64,000 nt of DNA from Campylobacter showae (GCF_900573985.1 NZ_UWOK01000001.1:310001-374000); one strand, 5' to 3'. Counted from the first letter of the stretch, positions 8,943-17,548 are shown. The notes: generated by a model not told the origin, from the letters alone. Made by a program: numbers and translations.

Positions 8943-9596
8943 CTACTCTTCTAAACTATACCCGATACTGCGCACGGTTTTTATTAGCTCAAACGGTAGC
9001 TTCGCACGTAGCTGACGCACGAGCGAGCGCAGGCGATCGGACGAGACGTTTTCGTCTTTATAGATACTCCACTCAAGCTCCTGGATCGTTACTACGTGCG
9101 GGGCATTTTTGGCCAAAATTTCTAAAAACAACCCCTCTTTTTTGCCCAGCATTATACTTGTGCCGTTTATGTGTAGCGTGAGGCTGTTTTTGTCGTAGAT
9201 AGCGCCGTTTTTTAGCTCAAATTTGCTTCCAAGCAAAATTCGGCAGTTTCTAAACACGCGAAACAAAAACTCCTCCGGCAAAAAAGGCTTTACCATAAAG
9301 TCGTCGTATTTGGCGTAGTAAATTTTCTTGTAAAGCGCAGGAATAGCCTTATCTACGAGGATCATAACGGGAGTTAGGCTCCCGTTATCTCGCAGAAATT
9401 TGACCGACTCAAAATTTGCCAGATCCTTCGTCTTTACGTCGATGACGTAAAAGATGTAGCGGTTGCCGTTGTAATAATCCTCTTTTAGCTCGCTTAAATT
9501 TTCAAAGCGAACTATGCGGATGTTAAAGCGGTAAAGCGCGGCGTTGAGGTTTAGTTGCATCTCCACGTCGTCGCTAACGAGCAAAATTTTCTTCAT
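8943..9596 (-). CDS. Orphan OmpR-type response regulator
   Basis: A 217-residue transcription regulator with an N-terminal receiver domain and a C-terminal winged helix (about residues 125-217, ending in the recognition-helix and wing region LRSLVRQLRAKL...IKTVRSIGYSL). Receiver landmarks are DD at 9-10, the likely phospho-acceptor D53, and KP at about 103. The otherwise conserved Thr/Ser position is not obvious, so it may respond atypically. No histidine kinase lies nearby. It starts 6 bases after fccC on the same strand, so it probably belongs to the fcc transcription unit and may control it. Tandem GTGAGTTT boxes at the fccA promoter are a candidate target. Confidence 0.85.
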   Translation of the reverse strand: MKKILLVSDDVEMQLNLNAALYRFNIRIVRFENLSELKEDYYNGNRYIFYVIDVKTKDLANFESVKFLRDNGSLTPVMILVDKAIPALYKKIYYAKYDDFMVKPFLPEEFLFRVFRNCRILLGSKFELKNGAIYDKNSLTLHINGTSIMLGKKEGLFLEILAKNAPHVVTIQELEWSIYKDENVSSDRLRSLVRQLRAKLPFELIKTVRSIGYSLEE

Positions 9597-9602
9597 TTTA
9601 GC

Positions 9603-10265
9603 CTACTTTTTGGTGGCATTGCCTTCTTTATTTTCTACCTTCGGCCCCACATAATCCTCCCCGAAATATGCCTTCTTTATCTCTTCTTTTTTGATTGCGG
9701 CTTTCTTTTCGTAGATTTTGTATTCAGGCTTCCAGTAGTTTAGCATATTGTTTAGCCCGCTGTGGCCTACCTCGGCGTGACAGCTAGCGCAGGTTAGTTG
9801 CTTATCCGTATTTAGCAAGCTTTGATAGTGAGCGTGCATCTTTTGAGCTTGGGCTGAGGTTAGCTTATTATCCACCAAATTCGTATGGCAGCTAACGCAA
9901 CCGTTATCAAATACGAAGTGCTCTCTTTTCTCTCTGTTTTTATGCCAGTCTATAGCCTCAGGGTCTTTAAAGAAATGAATATATCCCTCCATCAATCCGT
10001 TTTTAGCTTTAACTAGGACGTATTTAGCTAGGTTGTCGTGAGGTATGTGGCAGTCTACGCATTTAGCCCTTACTCCGCTTTTGCCTTTGCCGCTATGTAC
10101 GTCGTTACTATAAGCTATAACCATAGGATCCATCTCGTGACACACTACGCAAAACTTCTCTCCGCTAGTTTCTTCTAGGGCGTAATGCACGGGAAGTACG
10201 ACTAAAAACCCTATAATGCCGCTTACTAATATAATAAGCGCTAGTACTTTCTTTGAAATTTTCAT
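9603..10265 (-). CDS. fccC: NrfH/NapC-type tetrahaem quinol dehydrogenase, FccC-like
   Basis: A 220-residue membrane-anchored c-type cytochrome: one N-terminal transmembrane helix (VLALIILVSGIIGFLVVLP) and four haem motifs (CVVCH, CVDCH, CVSCH, CASCH). Proteins of this family oxidise menaquinol and pass electrons to a periplasmic reductase. The start chosen is the ATG at 10265, which overlaps the fccB stop (ATGA) and leads directly into the MKISKKV anchor; a longer frame adds 17 codons without support. Together with the FccB-like cytochrome and FccA-like flavoprotein it matches the fccABC arrangement I recall from Wolinella succinogenes. Confidence 0.88.
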   Translation of the reverse strand: MKISKKVLALIILVSGIIGFLVVLPVHYALEETSGEKFCVVCHEMDPMVIAYSNDVHSGKGKSGVRAKCVDCHIPHDNLAKYVLVKAKNGLMEGYIHFFKDPEAIDWHKNREKREHFVFDNGCVSCHTNLVDNKLTSAQAQKMHAHYQSLLNTDKQLTCASCHAEVGHSGLNNMLNYWKPEYKIYEKKAAIKKEEIKKAYFGEDYVGPKVENKEGNATKK

Positions 10266-10702
10266 GGCGTTACCCCCATCCATTGCGGAACTTCGTGTTC
10301 GTGGCACTCCGTGCACATATTGGTTGATTTTTTATGCTCGTTGTGGCACTCGTCGCAGTATAGCGTAGGGCCGTCGTGAACCGAGTTGTGAGGATTTGCT
10401 TTTAGCAGATCCATGTATTCTAGTCTTTTAGCTATCTTTTTCTTGTCGCCGTGACAGGACAAACAGCCTTTATCGCCGATAGATTTAAATTTACTAGCGT
10501 CGTTTCCTTGTCCTTCGTGACAATCAAGACAGGTGAAGCTTAGTTTTTCGTGATGAGGCTTTAAAGGGTGTTTGGCTCGCAGCTCGTCGGTGACGTTAAG
10601 ATCGACTAAAGACGTTATCTTTGCGCTTGGGGCTCCTGCGCTAAATGCAAAAGAGCATAGTAGCATAGATGCGCACAAGGCGAGAAACGCTTTGTGTTTC
10701 AT
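10262..10702 (-). CDS. fccB: Periplasmic tetrahaem cytochrome c, FccB-like
   Basis: A 146-residue secreted cytochrome with a Sec signal peptide (cleaved after about residue 22) and four CX2CH sites (CLDCH, CLSCH, CDECH, CTECH) plus extra histidines for bis-His ligation (HPLKPHHEK, NPHNSVH). This is the pattern of the small tetrahaem domain that, in Shewanella flavocytochrome c3, is fused to the flavin domain. Here it is a separate subunit feeding electrons to FccA. It overlaps fccC by four bases. The gap to fccA is unusually long (about 500 bp) and contains a terminator. Confidence 0.88.
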   Translation of the reverse strand: MKHKAFLALCASMLLCSFAFSAGAPSAKITSLVDLNVTDELRAKHPLKPHHEKLSFTCLDCHEGQGNDASKFKSIGDKGCLSCHGDKKKIAKRLEYMDLLKANPHNSVHDGPTLYCDECHNEHKKSTNMCTECHEHEVPQWMGVTP

Positions 10703-10792
10703 GCGAATTCCTTTCTATGAGGAGTTAAAGAGATATACTCTTTTACCTTTAAATTTGAGGGGCAAATTTGGTTTTTAAATTTAACTCTTTAA

Positions 10793-10824
10793 GTAAAAAA
10801 CAACCTCAAACGGTTGTTTTTTAC
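10793..10824. terminator. Bidirectional rho-independent terminator
   Basis: A perfect 13-bp stem (GTAAAAAACAACC with its complement) around a 6-base loop. The A-run on one arm and T-run on the other make it a terminator on both strands. It lies 90 bases upstream of fccB, between fccB and fccA, so transcription from fccA would be stopped or attenuated before fccBC. Confidence 0.75.
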
Positions 10825-10832
10825 TTTGTTGT

Positions 10833-11201
10833 AAAGGGGGTGGGGGCTTAAATTGCGCTCTGCTTTGCAGTTGCAAGCGTAGCGATGCAAAAGAGCTCCC
10901 CGCCCCCTTTAATCCCCCTCCCCCTACGACGCTTTTAAGGTGGCGACATAGCTTTGCTGACGCAAAGCGTCGCAGTTTGGGAAGTAAATTTTATAAATTT
11001 ACCATCAAATTTAAAAGTATCGCAAGCCGAATCCTCGAATTTAATCTTAAATTTAACCTGCGATACGAAATTAAAACGGATTATCGCGAGATGATTTTAA
11101 ATGTTTTGAAGTAAATTTCGTCCCAAGACTAGACATATAGTCTGTCGCAGGGCGAAATTTACGAAATCATTTAAAAGCGCTCGCGAGAACTTCGTTTTAC
11201 C
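10833..11201. repeat. Nested palindrome block between fccA and fccB
   Basis: Four consecutive inverted repeats fill the spacer. (1) 10833-10910: arms AAAGGGGGTGGGGG and CCCCGCCCCCTTT enclosing a second stem, CTCTGCTTTGCA/TGCAAAAGAG. (2) 10927-10972: CGACGCTTT/AAAGCGTCG with an inner GCTTTGC/GCAAAGC alternative. (3) 11018-11065: TATCGCA/TGCGATA. (4) about 11072-11201: a long imperfect hairpin with arms CGCGAG/CTCGCG, ATTTTAAATG/CATTTAAAA, GTAAATTTCG/CGAAATTTAC and core GACTA/TAGTC. No ORF of note. The last hairpin ends 4 bases after the fccA stop and could act as terminator or mRNA-stabilising structure. Confidence 0.7.
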
Positions 11202-11205
11202 AAAT

Positions 11206-12759
11206 TTAAGCTAGATTTTCTCCAGCTATCATCCCAAACACTATGCAGTCGGTTATCGCAACCGTACCGAGTCTGCTCGCGCCGTGCGTACCGCCGGTGA
11301 TCTCGCCTGCGGCATATAGGCCAGGGATCGGTTTATTCGTCTTACTTGAGATGACCTCGGCTTTGGCGTTGATCTTTAGGCCGCCCATGGTGTGGTGAGG
11401 CTTCGGCGATAGGCGGATGACGTAGAACGGTCCTGCCTCGTTGATCTCGCTTAGCGCGCTTTCTTGTTTGCCAAATTCATCTTTTTTAGCCTTTACGCCT
11501 TCGTTATATTTCTTTACGGTTTCTTTTAACGCGTCGGCAGGTACGCCGTATTTTTTAGCGATATCATCGAGCGTAGCGCACTCGCCCACTAGTTTGCCGC
11601 TACCCATGCCTTTTTGGATGATCTCTTCGCTTAGGTCTTTAAACGCCATTTTGGTGTCGGCGAAGGTTATCGGATACGCGCCCGGTTTTTCGCGTAAAAT
11701 TTTAAACTCGGCGTCCGCACGGGTTTTGCGGTCGGCTAGCTCGTTCATAAAGCGCTTGCCGGTGCGGATATCGACCGCGATACCGTATTTAAAGGTACCT
11801 TGCTGCGTCAAAATCGGAGCGGTGCCAAAGCCCTTTTCGTCCGGGCTCGCCCATGGACCAAACTGTATCCAGTCTACTTGCACCGGATACGCGCCGATCT
11901 CAAATGCTTTTAGCAGCGCGCCCGCAGTAGCTCCGGGGTGGTTCGTGCTATCGACGTCATCAGGGATGCGCGGGTCTTGGAGCTTTCTAAACGCCTTATC
12001 TCGGCAAAATCCACCGGCTGCTAGAACGACGCCTTTGTTTGCCTTTAGCGTTTTTTTCGTGCCGCTCGTGTTTTCTAGGTCGTCGCTGTAAAGCTTATCG
12101 TCGAACCTATACTCTTCTCTGATCGTCACGCCCACGACGCGGCCGCTGTCGTCTAGCACGAAGTCGTCAAATTTGGCGCGGCGGCGAAGCTCGCAGCCTT
12201 TGTCTTTTAGCGCTTCGAATTTCTCAAGCATCGGCTGGATGTAGCCCGAACCCGAGTCGTTTGTGGTTAGCAGCGAGCGAGCGACCGTGTGACCGCCGAA
12301 GTGCGCGCAGTGCTCTTTAAACTGAACGCCGTTTTCAACTAGGAAGTTATACGCGTCCATACCGCGATCGACCAAAGTCTCCAAAAGCTCTGTGTGGTTG
12401 ATACCAAGACCGGCTTTTAGACAGTCGGCGATAAATAGCTCTTTGCTATCTTTGATGTTAGTTTTTGCTTGCACCGGGTTGTTTGCGACCGCCATGCCGC
12501 CGCCGTTGATTACGGAGTTACCGCCGATGCGACCCATTTTTTCTAGGATTAGTACCTTATTGCCTTTTTGCGCCGCTTTTAAGCCTGCCGCAAGTCCCGC
12601 AAAGCCCGAGCCAATGATGATCACGTCCCACTCTTCGTCAAATTTGACGTCCTTTGCGTTTAGCACGCTTGCTTGCGCATTTACCGCACCTAGCGCGAGC
12701 GCGCCCGCACCCGCCATACCTAGCTTTAACAAGTCGCGTCTTGACATTTGCTCTTGCAT
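11206..12759 (-). CDS. fccA: Periplasmic flavocytochrome c flavoprotein (fumarate/methacrylate-type enoate reductase)
   Basis: A 517-residue flavoprotein exported by Tat (SRRDLLKLG at residues 6-14, then a hydrophobic AGAGALALGAV stretch). The FAD-binding motif IIGSGFAGLAAG is near residue 50, and the reductase active-site region includes the HTMGGLKI block near the C-terminus, ending TDCIVFGMIAGENLA. The protein belongs to the fumarate reductase/succinate dehydrogenase flavoprotein family but lacks haem motifs, so it needs the separate FccB cytochrome. The electron acceptor could be fumarate, methacrylate/acrylate, urocanate or another enoate; sequence by eye does not decide. The ATG has AAGGAGA upstream. 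A -10 box and tandem GTGAGTTT boxes lie in the promoter. Confidence 0.9.
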   Translation of the reverse strand: MQEQMSRRDLLKLGMAGAGALALGAVNAQASVLNAKDVKFDEEWDVIIIGSGFAGLAAGLKAAQKGNKVLILEKMGRIGGNSVINGGGMAVANNPVQAKTNIKDSKELFIADCLKAGLGINHTELLETLVDRGMDAYNFLVENGVQFKEHCAHFGGHTVARSLLTTNDSGSGYIQPMLEKFEALKDKGCELRRRAKFDDFVLDDSGRVVGVTIREEYRFDDKLYSDDLENTSGTKKTLKANKGVVLAAGGFCRDKAFRKLQDPRIPDDVDSTNHPGATAGALLKAFEIGAYPVQVDWIQFGPWASPDEKGFGTAPILTQQGTFKYGIAVDIRTGKRFMNELADRKTRADAEFKILREKPGAYPITFADTKMAFKDLSEEIIQKGMGSGKLVGECATLDDIAKKYGVPADALKETVKKYNEGVKAKKDEFGKQESALSEINEAGPFYVIRLSPKPHHTMGGLKINAKAEVISSKTNKPIPGLYAAGEITGGTHGASRLGTVAITDCIVFGMIAGENLA

Positions 12760-12791
12760 ACATTCTCCTTTGAATGAAATATCATGATGGC

Positions 12792-12827
12792 ATTATAATT
12801 ATATTATCGTGAGTTTGCTGTGAGTTT
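12792..12827 (-). promoter_or_regulatory. fccA promoter with tandem GTGAGTTT boxes
   Basis: On the minus strand a TATAAT (plus-strand ATTATA, 12792-12797) lies 33 bases before the fccA ATG. Twelve bases further upstream are two identical 8-base direct repeats, plus-strand GTGAGTTT at 12809-12816 and 12820-12827, 11 bases apart. Direct repeats one helical turn apart overlapping the -35 region are the usual site layout for OmpR-type activators. The orphan regulator at 8943-9596 is the obvious candidate, by inference only. Confidence 0.5.
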
Positions 12828-12855
12828 TATTAAAAATTTACTCTACCAAAGCTAT

Positions 12856-12869
12856 CCCTAAATTTAGGG
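12856..12869. promoter_or_regulatory. Perfect 14-bp palindrome upstream of fccA
   Basis: CCCTAAATTTAGGG, about 100 bases upstream of the fccA start. Its symmetry would suit a dimeric regulator, but its core is the ubiquitous AAATTT word, so chance is a real possibility. The rest of 12870-13093 shows no gene. Confidence 0.25.
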
Positions 12870-13093
12870 GATTTAATGCAAATTTGACCGAGAAGATATG
12901 AATTTATGAGATTTTATTTTTAAGATTTATCAAGACTTTTCTATTAAACTCTAATCTTTATGTATTTTTATTTTAGGATCGCCAGGCAGGGGCAAATTTG
13001 ACGAAATAGGATTGCGTTCAAATTTTGCTTTTTACGAAAAATAGCAAAATTTAAGCTAATTTCAATATTATTTTGGGTAAATTTCCATTTTTC

Positions 13094-13169
13094 GGTCCCG
13101 TAGCTCAGTTGGTAGAGCACTACCTTGACATGGTAGTGGTCGATGGTTCGAGTCCATTCGGGGCCACCA
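13094..13169 (+). tRNA. tRNA-Val (GAC)
   Basis: Complete 76-base cloverleaf with encoded CCA. The acceptor stem GGTCCCG pairs with CGGGGCC; the anticodon stem CTACC/GGTAG holds loop TTGACAT (anticodon GAC); the T-arm contains GGTTCGAGTCC. It stands alone between fccA and thrS. Confidence 0.95.
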
Positions 13170-13332
13170 TTTCGCTTCTTTTGATTCAAATTTCATCAAA
13201 TTTTACTTATTTCGCACCCTAAATCCAAACGTCAAATTTGCCAGCTAAAGCCAAAATGTATTTATTTTCTAAATTTTAACTCGATAGCGTCAAATTTGTG
13301 CAGGTTTTTTGGGAATAAATTTAAAGATTAAA

Positions 13333-13364
13333 GCGCAAAGGCAACCACTCCTTTGCGCAATTTT
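13333..13364. terminator. Hairpin in the tRNA-Val/thrS spacer
   Basis: A 9-bp perfect stem (GCGCAAAGG/CCTTTGCGC) with an 8-base loop, followed by AATTTT. It could end the tRNA-Val transcript. The rest of the 480-base spacer (13170-13651) is AT-rich and shows no gene. Confidence 0.4.
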
Positions 13365-13651
13365 GGGAGAAAAATGAATCAAAACAATGCAAAGACGAGA
13401 TAAATGCATGATTCATTCGATGAAATATTAGCGTTAGTTTTCTTAAAATATAATAAACTATATTGAGAATATTATCGATTTAACAATATTTAAATTTTAA
13501 TCAATATATTCTACTATATTCAAAACTCAAATTTGACCGCCGTTTAAACCCAAATCAAATAAAACATTAAGTAAAGCTTAAAAACATTTTAGCTAAAATC
13601 AAGCCCAATTCTTTCAGCGTAAGAAAGATGTTTCGATAAAAAGGACATAAA

Positions 13652-15472
13652 ATGAGCGATATCATCGCATACAAACTAGATGGAAACATAGTCGATACTC
13701 AGAGTATCAACGGGCGAGAAAACGCCGCAGAGCCGATTTATTTTGACAACTCCCCCGACGCGCTAAACGTCATCAGACACTCCTGTGCTCACCTCATGGC
13801 GCAAGCGATCAAAGAGCTTTATCCTCAGGCTAAATTTTTCGTCGGACCAAATGTCGAGGACGGATTTTATTATGATTTTAAGGTCGATGAGGCTAACAGC
13901 AAGCTTAGCGACGAGGATTTAGAGGCGATAGAAGCCAAGATGAAAGAGCTAGCCGAAGCGAAGCTTGATATCGTCAAAGCAAGCTCCACAAAAGCCTTTA
14001 TGAGCGATAAATTTAAAGACGACGAGCTAAAACAAGAGGTGCTAAAACGTATCCCCGAAGGCGAAGTCAGCAGCTACAAGCAAGGAAATTTCGAGGATTT
14101 GTGCCGCGGACCGCACTTGCCAAATACCAAATTTTTAAGATTTTTTAAACTAACCCGCGTAGCTGGAGCGTATCTTGGCGGCGACGAGACGCGCGAGATG
14201 ATAAACCGCATTTACGGAACGGCATTTGCCGATAAAGAGAGCCTAAAAGAGCACATCCGCATCATCGAAGAGGCCAAAAAACGCGACCACAGAAAGCTTG
14301 GCGTCGAGATGAAGCTGTTTACCTTCGACGAAGAGGTCGGCGGCGGCCTACCGATCTGGTTGCCAAACGGCGGACGCTTGCGCTCCAAACTAGAGCAAAT
14401 TTTATACAAAGCGCACCGCGACCGCGGCTACGAGCCAGTGCGCGGACCAGAGCTACTAAAAGCCGACGTATGGAAAAAGAGCGGCCACTACGCAAACTAT
14501 AAAGAAAATATGTACTTTACGACGATCGACGAGGCCGAATACGGCATAAAACCGATGAACTGCGTCGGCCACATCAAGGTCTATCAGTCAGACATCCGCT
14601 CATACCGCGATTTGCCGCTTAAATTTTTCGAATACGGCGTCGTGCACCGCCACGAAAAAAGCGGCGTTTTGCACGGACTTTTTAGGGTGCGCGAATTTGC
14701 CCAGGACGACTCGCACATCTTTTGTATGCCAAGTCAAATAAAAGAAAATATCCTAGAAATCTTAAAATTTGCCGGCAAAATAATGGAAAATTTCGGCTTC
14801 CACTACGAGATGGAGATTTCGACCAAGCCTGCAAAAGCGATCGGCGGGGACGAAATTTGGGAAACAGCAACGAAAGCCCTAAAAGAAGCGCTTGACGAAA
14901 ACGGATTTAAATACGGTATCGACGAGGGCGGCGGCGCATTCTACGGTCCAAAAATCGACATAAAAATCACCGACGCACTAAAACGCAAGTGGCAGTGCGG
15001 CACGATCCAGGTCGATTTTAACCTGCCTGAGCGCTTTGATCTGGGCTACATCGACGCAAATAACGAACGCCGGCAGCCCGTCATGCTACACCGCGCGCTA
15101 CTGGGAAGCTTTGAGAGGTTTATCGGCATCTTGATCGAGCACACCGGCGGCGAGCTACCGTTTTTCGTTGCTCCGACGCAAGTAGTCATCGTGCCGATTA
15201 GCGACGCGCACCTAGACTACGCCAAAACCGTCGCCAAAGAGCTTCGCAAAATCGGCGTAGATAGCGAAATCGCGAGCAAAAACGAGAGCCTAAACAAACG
15301 CATTCGCACCGCAGAAAAACAGCGCGTGCCGATGATTGCGGTACTTGGTGACAACGAAGTGGCAAATAGCGCCATCGCTCTGCGCGACCGCACGACCAGG
15401 GAGCAAAAAGATATGAAGCTGGATGAATTCGTCGAGCTGCTAAAATCAAAACTCGCCGAGGTAAGTTTTTGA
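13652..15472 (+). CDS. thrS: Threonyl-tRNA synthetase
   Basis: Charges tRNA-Thr in the cytoplasm. The 606-residue class II synthetase has a short N-terminal region, then the editing domain (HSCAHLMAQAI with its HXXXH zinc-like pair, and the CRGPHLPNT block), the catalytic core with motif 2 (VVHRHEKSGVLHG...FRVREFAQDD) and motif 3 (MLHRALLGSFERF), and a C-terminal anticodon-binding domain (PTQVVIVPIS onward). Length is normal for Campylobacter, whose ThrS has a reduced N-terminal domain. AAAAGGA precedes the ATG. infC follows with its own promoter. Confidence 0.97.
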   Translation: MSDIIAYKLDGNIVDTQSINGRENAAEPIYFDNSPDALNVIRHSCAHLMAQAIKELYPQAKFFVGPNVEDGFYYDFKVDEANSKLSDEDLEAIEAKMKELAEAKLDIVKASSTKAFMSDKFKDDELKQEVLKRIPEGEVSSYKQGNFEDLCRGPHLPNTKFLRFFKLTRVAGAYLGGDETREMINRIYGTAFADKESLKEHIRIIEEAKKRDHRKLGVEMKLFTFDEEVGGGLPIWLPNGGRLRSKLEQILYKAHRDRGYEPVRGPELLKADVWKKSGHYANYKENMYFTTIDEAEYGIKPMNCVGHIKVYQSDIRSYRDLPLKFFEYGVVHRHEKSGVLHGLFRVREFAQDDSHIFCMPSQIKENILEILKFAGKIMENFGFHYEMEISTKPAKAIGGDEIWETATKALKEALDENGFKYGIDEGGGAFYGPKIDIKITDALKRKWQCGTIQVDFNLPERFDLGYIDANNERRQPVMLHRALLGSFERFIGILIEHTGGELPFFVAPTQVVIVPISDAHLDYAKTVAKELRKIGVDSEIASKNESLNKRIRTAEKQRVPMIAVLGDNEVANSAIALRDRTTREQKDMKLDEFVELLKSKLAEVSF

Positions 15473-15600
15473 AATCCCAGCGAAAATCCGCTAAATTTGA
15501 GCTAGGCGCGGCTTTATGCTAAGCCTGGCTTTTACCAAAATCCGCAAAAATTGTCACGGCGCAATAAATTTCTACGAAAAATACAATAAAAACACAATAT

Positions 15601-15613
15601 TTTTGGATATAAT
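15601..15613 (+). promoter_or_regulatory. -10 promoter element of infC
   Basis: TTTTGGATATAAT, with the TATAAT hexamer at 15608-15613, 31 bases before the infC start codon. It closely resembles the rpmI promoter at 24550-24559 (TTTTGGG then TATAAT), the T-rich-plus-TATAAT form typical of Campylobacter sigma70 promoters. Confidence 0.65.
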
Positions 15614-15644
15614 CAACAAATTTCAACTTAAAGGAAAAAACTAA

Positions 15645-16160
15645 TTGGCTAAAGAAAACGAAGTGTTGCTCAACGAAGATATCAGAGCGAGCGAAGTAAG
15701 ATGCGTGGGGGACGACGGCACAGCATACGGCGTCATCCCAAGAGTAGAGGCCTTGAAAATCGCCGAGAAAATGGGGCTTGATCTGGTGCTAATCGCGCCT
15801 GACGCTAAACCTCCCGTTTGCAAAATAATGGACTACGGCAAATTCCGCTACCAGCAGGAAAAAAAGCAAAAAGAGGCCAAGAAAAAGCAAAAAACGATCG
15901 AAGTAAAAGAGATCAAACTCTCCGTCAAAATCGCTCAAAACGACATCAACTACAAAGTCAAGCACGCGCTTGAGTTTTTAGAGGACGGCAAACACGTCAA
16001 ATTTCGCGTATTTCTAAAAGGTCGCGAGATGAGCAATCCGGAAGCGGGCGTCGCGATGCTACAAAAGGTCTGGGAGATGGTAAAAGACGTCTCCGACCGC
16101 GATAAAGAGCCACTGCTAGAAGGCCGCTACGTCAATATGTTGGTAACGCCGAAGAGGTAA
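15645..16160 (+). CDS. infC: Translation initiation factor IF-3
   Basis: Binds the 30S subunit, checks start-codon pairing and prevents premature subunit joining. The 171 residues show the N-domain ([16 protein letters not shown]...YGVI), the lysine-rich linker helix ([12 protein letters not shown]) and the C-domain ([20 protein letters not shown]...[11 protein letters not shown]). The start is TTG, placed immediately after an in-frame TAA, so no upstream start is possible; AAAGGAAA lies 8 bases before. Rare infC start codons are the basis of IF3 autoregulation in other bacteria, and the same may hold here. Unlike many bacteria, infC is not next to rpmI-rplT, which lie 8.4 kb away. Confidence 0.96.
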   Translation: MAKENEVLLNEDIRASEVRCVGDDGTAYGVIPRVEALKIAEKMGLDLVLIAPDAKPPVCKIMDYGKFRYQQEKKQKEAKKKQKTIEVKEIKLSVKIAQNDINYKVKHALEFLEDGKHVKFRVFLKGREMSNPEAGVAMLQKVWEMVKDVSDRDKEPLLEGRYVNMLVTPKR

Positions 16161-16223
16161 AATTTAATAAATTTGGGCGAGAAATCGCTCAAATTTATCC
16201 TAAAATTCCACCAAAGGAAATTT

Positions 16224-16868
16224 ATGACTGCACAAGAGCTAGGAAAAGAGCTGGCAAATATGTATTTTACAGCAAAAGACGGCGAAAGAGTAGCCATGAT
16301 ACATTTGTTTGGTATAAGATTTAGCAAGCAAATATTATCAAATAAAATAAGTGCAAATGAAATCATTAAGTATGCAAAATCTCCAGATGGCTCCATAGTT
16401 AACAAGTCATATTTTGCAGAGATAAATAAGGGCGTAAAGCTAGCAAAATATGTTGAAGAAAAGATAGATAAAACGAATATGCAAAAAGCAAACTCGCGCA
16501 AGTCAAATCGCTACACAAACGATCAGATCAAAGAAATTTTAAAAATACGTATCGAGCTAGCAAAAGAACTGATCTCCTGCGAAATAGCGGAGCGAGAAAC
16601 GCTAAAAATCACCCCAACCTACCCCGTTCATAATCTAATAAGCGACGCTAAGCGAATGCAAAAAACTCTTGCCGGTATAGGCGAATACGGCTTTGGCTAT
16701 CCCGCAAACTGGGCGCAAGCGCTACTTGAAATAACGGGCGGCGAAGAGCGAGCACAAATTTTTAAAGCCCTAAAAGAACAACAGCGACTATATCTTGAAA
16801 AAGATGGCAAAAACAATAAAAAGCTAGAAAAAGTACTTCAGATCGCCGATCAAAATTTGACCGAGTAA
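16224..16868 (+). CDS. Hypothetical cytoplasmic protein (214 aa)
   Basis: I do not recognise a named family. The N-terminal 70 residues (LGKELANMYFTAKDGERVAMIHLFGIRFSKQI) look like a small helical, winged-helix-like domain. The middle is basic and helical; the C-terminal half has a compact block (YPVHNLISDAKRMQKTL...GYGFGYPANWAQALLEI). No signal peptide or membrane span. The ATG at 16224 is preferred over a longer frame from 16173 because AAAGGAAA precedes it by 5 bases. The gene follows infC after 63 bases and may be co-transcribed. The N-terminal domain type is often seen in proteins tied to restriction or DNA-associated systems, a weak hint only. Confidence 0.65.
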   Translation: MTAQELGKELANMYFTAKDGERVAMIHLFGIRFSKQILSNKISANEIIKYAKSPDGSIVNKSYFAEINKGVKLAKYVEEKIDKTNMQKANSRKSNRYTNDQIKEILKIRIELAKELISCEIAERETLKITPTYPVHNLISDAKRMQKTLAGIGEYGFGYPANWAQALLEITGGEERAQIFKALKEQQRLYLEKDGKNNKKLEKVLQIADQNLTE

Positions 16869-17065
16869 AAGCCCAAAAGCTCGGTAAATTTAAACCCTCA
16901 AATATAAAATTTGCAAGTTGGCGCACAAAATGGCGCCAAAAAAGTAAATTTGATAAATTTGAGCCAAAATCGCTAAACGTAAATTTCGTATGCGAGCCGC
17001 CCAAGGCTAAATTCCACGCCCAAAGCGACCGCATACTTAAAGCTAGTGCCCAGAACGAGCCGCGA

Positions 17066-17392
17066 TTATTTGCCGACCTTTTTGCAGCACTCTCTCATGA
17101 GACCACCGCTCTTTTTGCAGCATTGCGCGTAAGCTTGTTTTGAGAGAGCGTCATTTTTTTTCACTCTCTGAGGACCAGCACCACCCTTGCCGTACTCGTA
17201 TATCACGCCAAGCTCTTTGCAAGAGCCTGCTTCGTTATCGTTATAGTTATAACAAGCTGCCGTGAAATACTGCACTGCGTTAGCCCACTCTCCTCTGGAT
17301 ACGGCTCTCAATCCATCACCGTACTCTTGGCCTCCTTGTGCCGAAGACAACGCCAAACACGCCAAAAAGATCGCTAAAATCAACTTTTTCAT
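17066..17392 (-). CDS. Small secreted cysteine-rich protein with one Sel1-like motif
   Basis: A 108-residue protein with a Sec signal peptide (MKKLILAIFLACLALSSAQ). The mature part has one Sel1/TPR-like unit (GEWANAVQYFTAAC...SCKELGVIYEYGKGG) and a C-terminal tail with two CC pairs (QCCKK, RECCKK). It resembles a minimal relative of Helicobacter cysteine-rich (Hcp) proteins, which fold as disulfide-linked helical hairpins in the periplasm or outside the cell. Function unknown. AAAGGAG precedes the ATG. Confidence 0.65.
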   Translation of the reverse strand: MKKLILAIFLACLALSSAQGGQEYGDGLRAVSRGEWANAVQYFTAACYNYNDNEAGSCKELGVIYEYGKGGAGPQRVKKNDALSKQAYAQCCKKSGGLMRECCKKVGK

Positions 17393-17548
17393 GACGACTC
17401 CTTTGTGTGGATTTATAAAGCGATTATACTACAAAAACGCTTTAATGTTTAGAAAATATTTACGCTATATCGTGATTAAATTTACGTAAAATTTTATCAT
17501 TGCATTCAAATTTGAGCCGCGAGCCACAAAGCTGTCCAAATTTCAAAA

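Noticed and set aside
12968..13189. 73-codon minus-strand ORF over tRNA-Val
   Set aside because: It is the antisense of the tRNA; such tRNA-antisense ORFs are a known annotation artefact.
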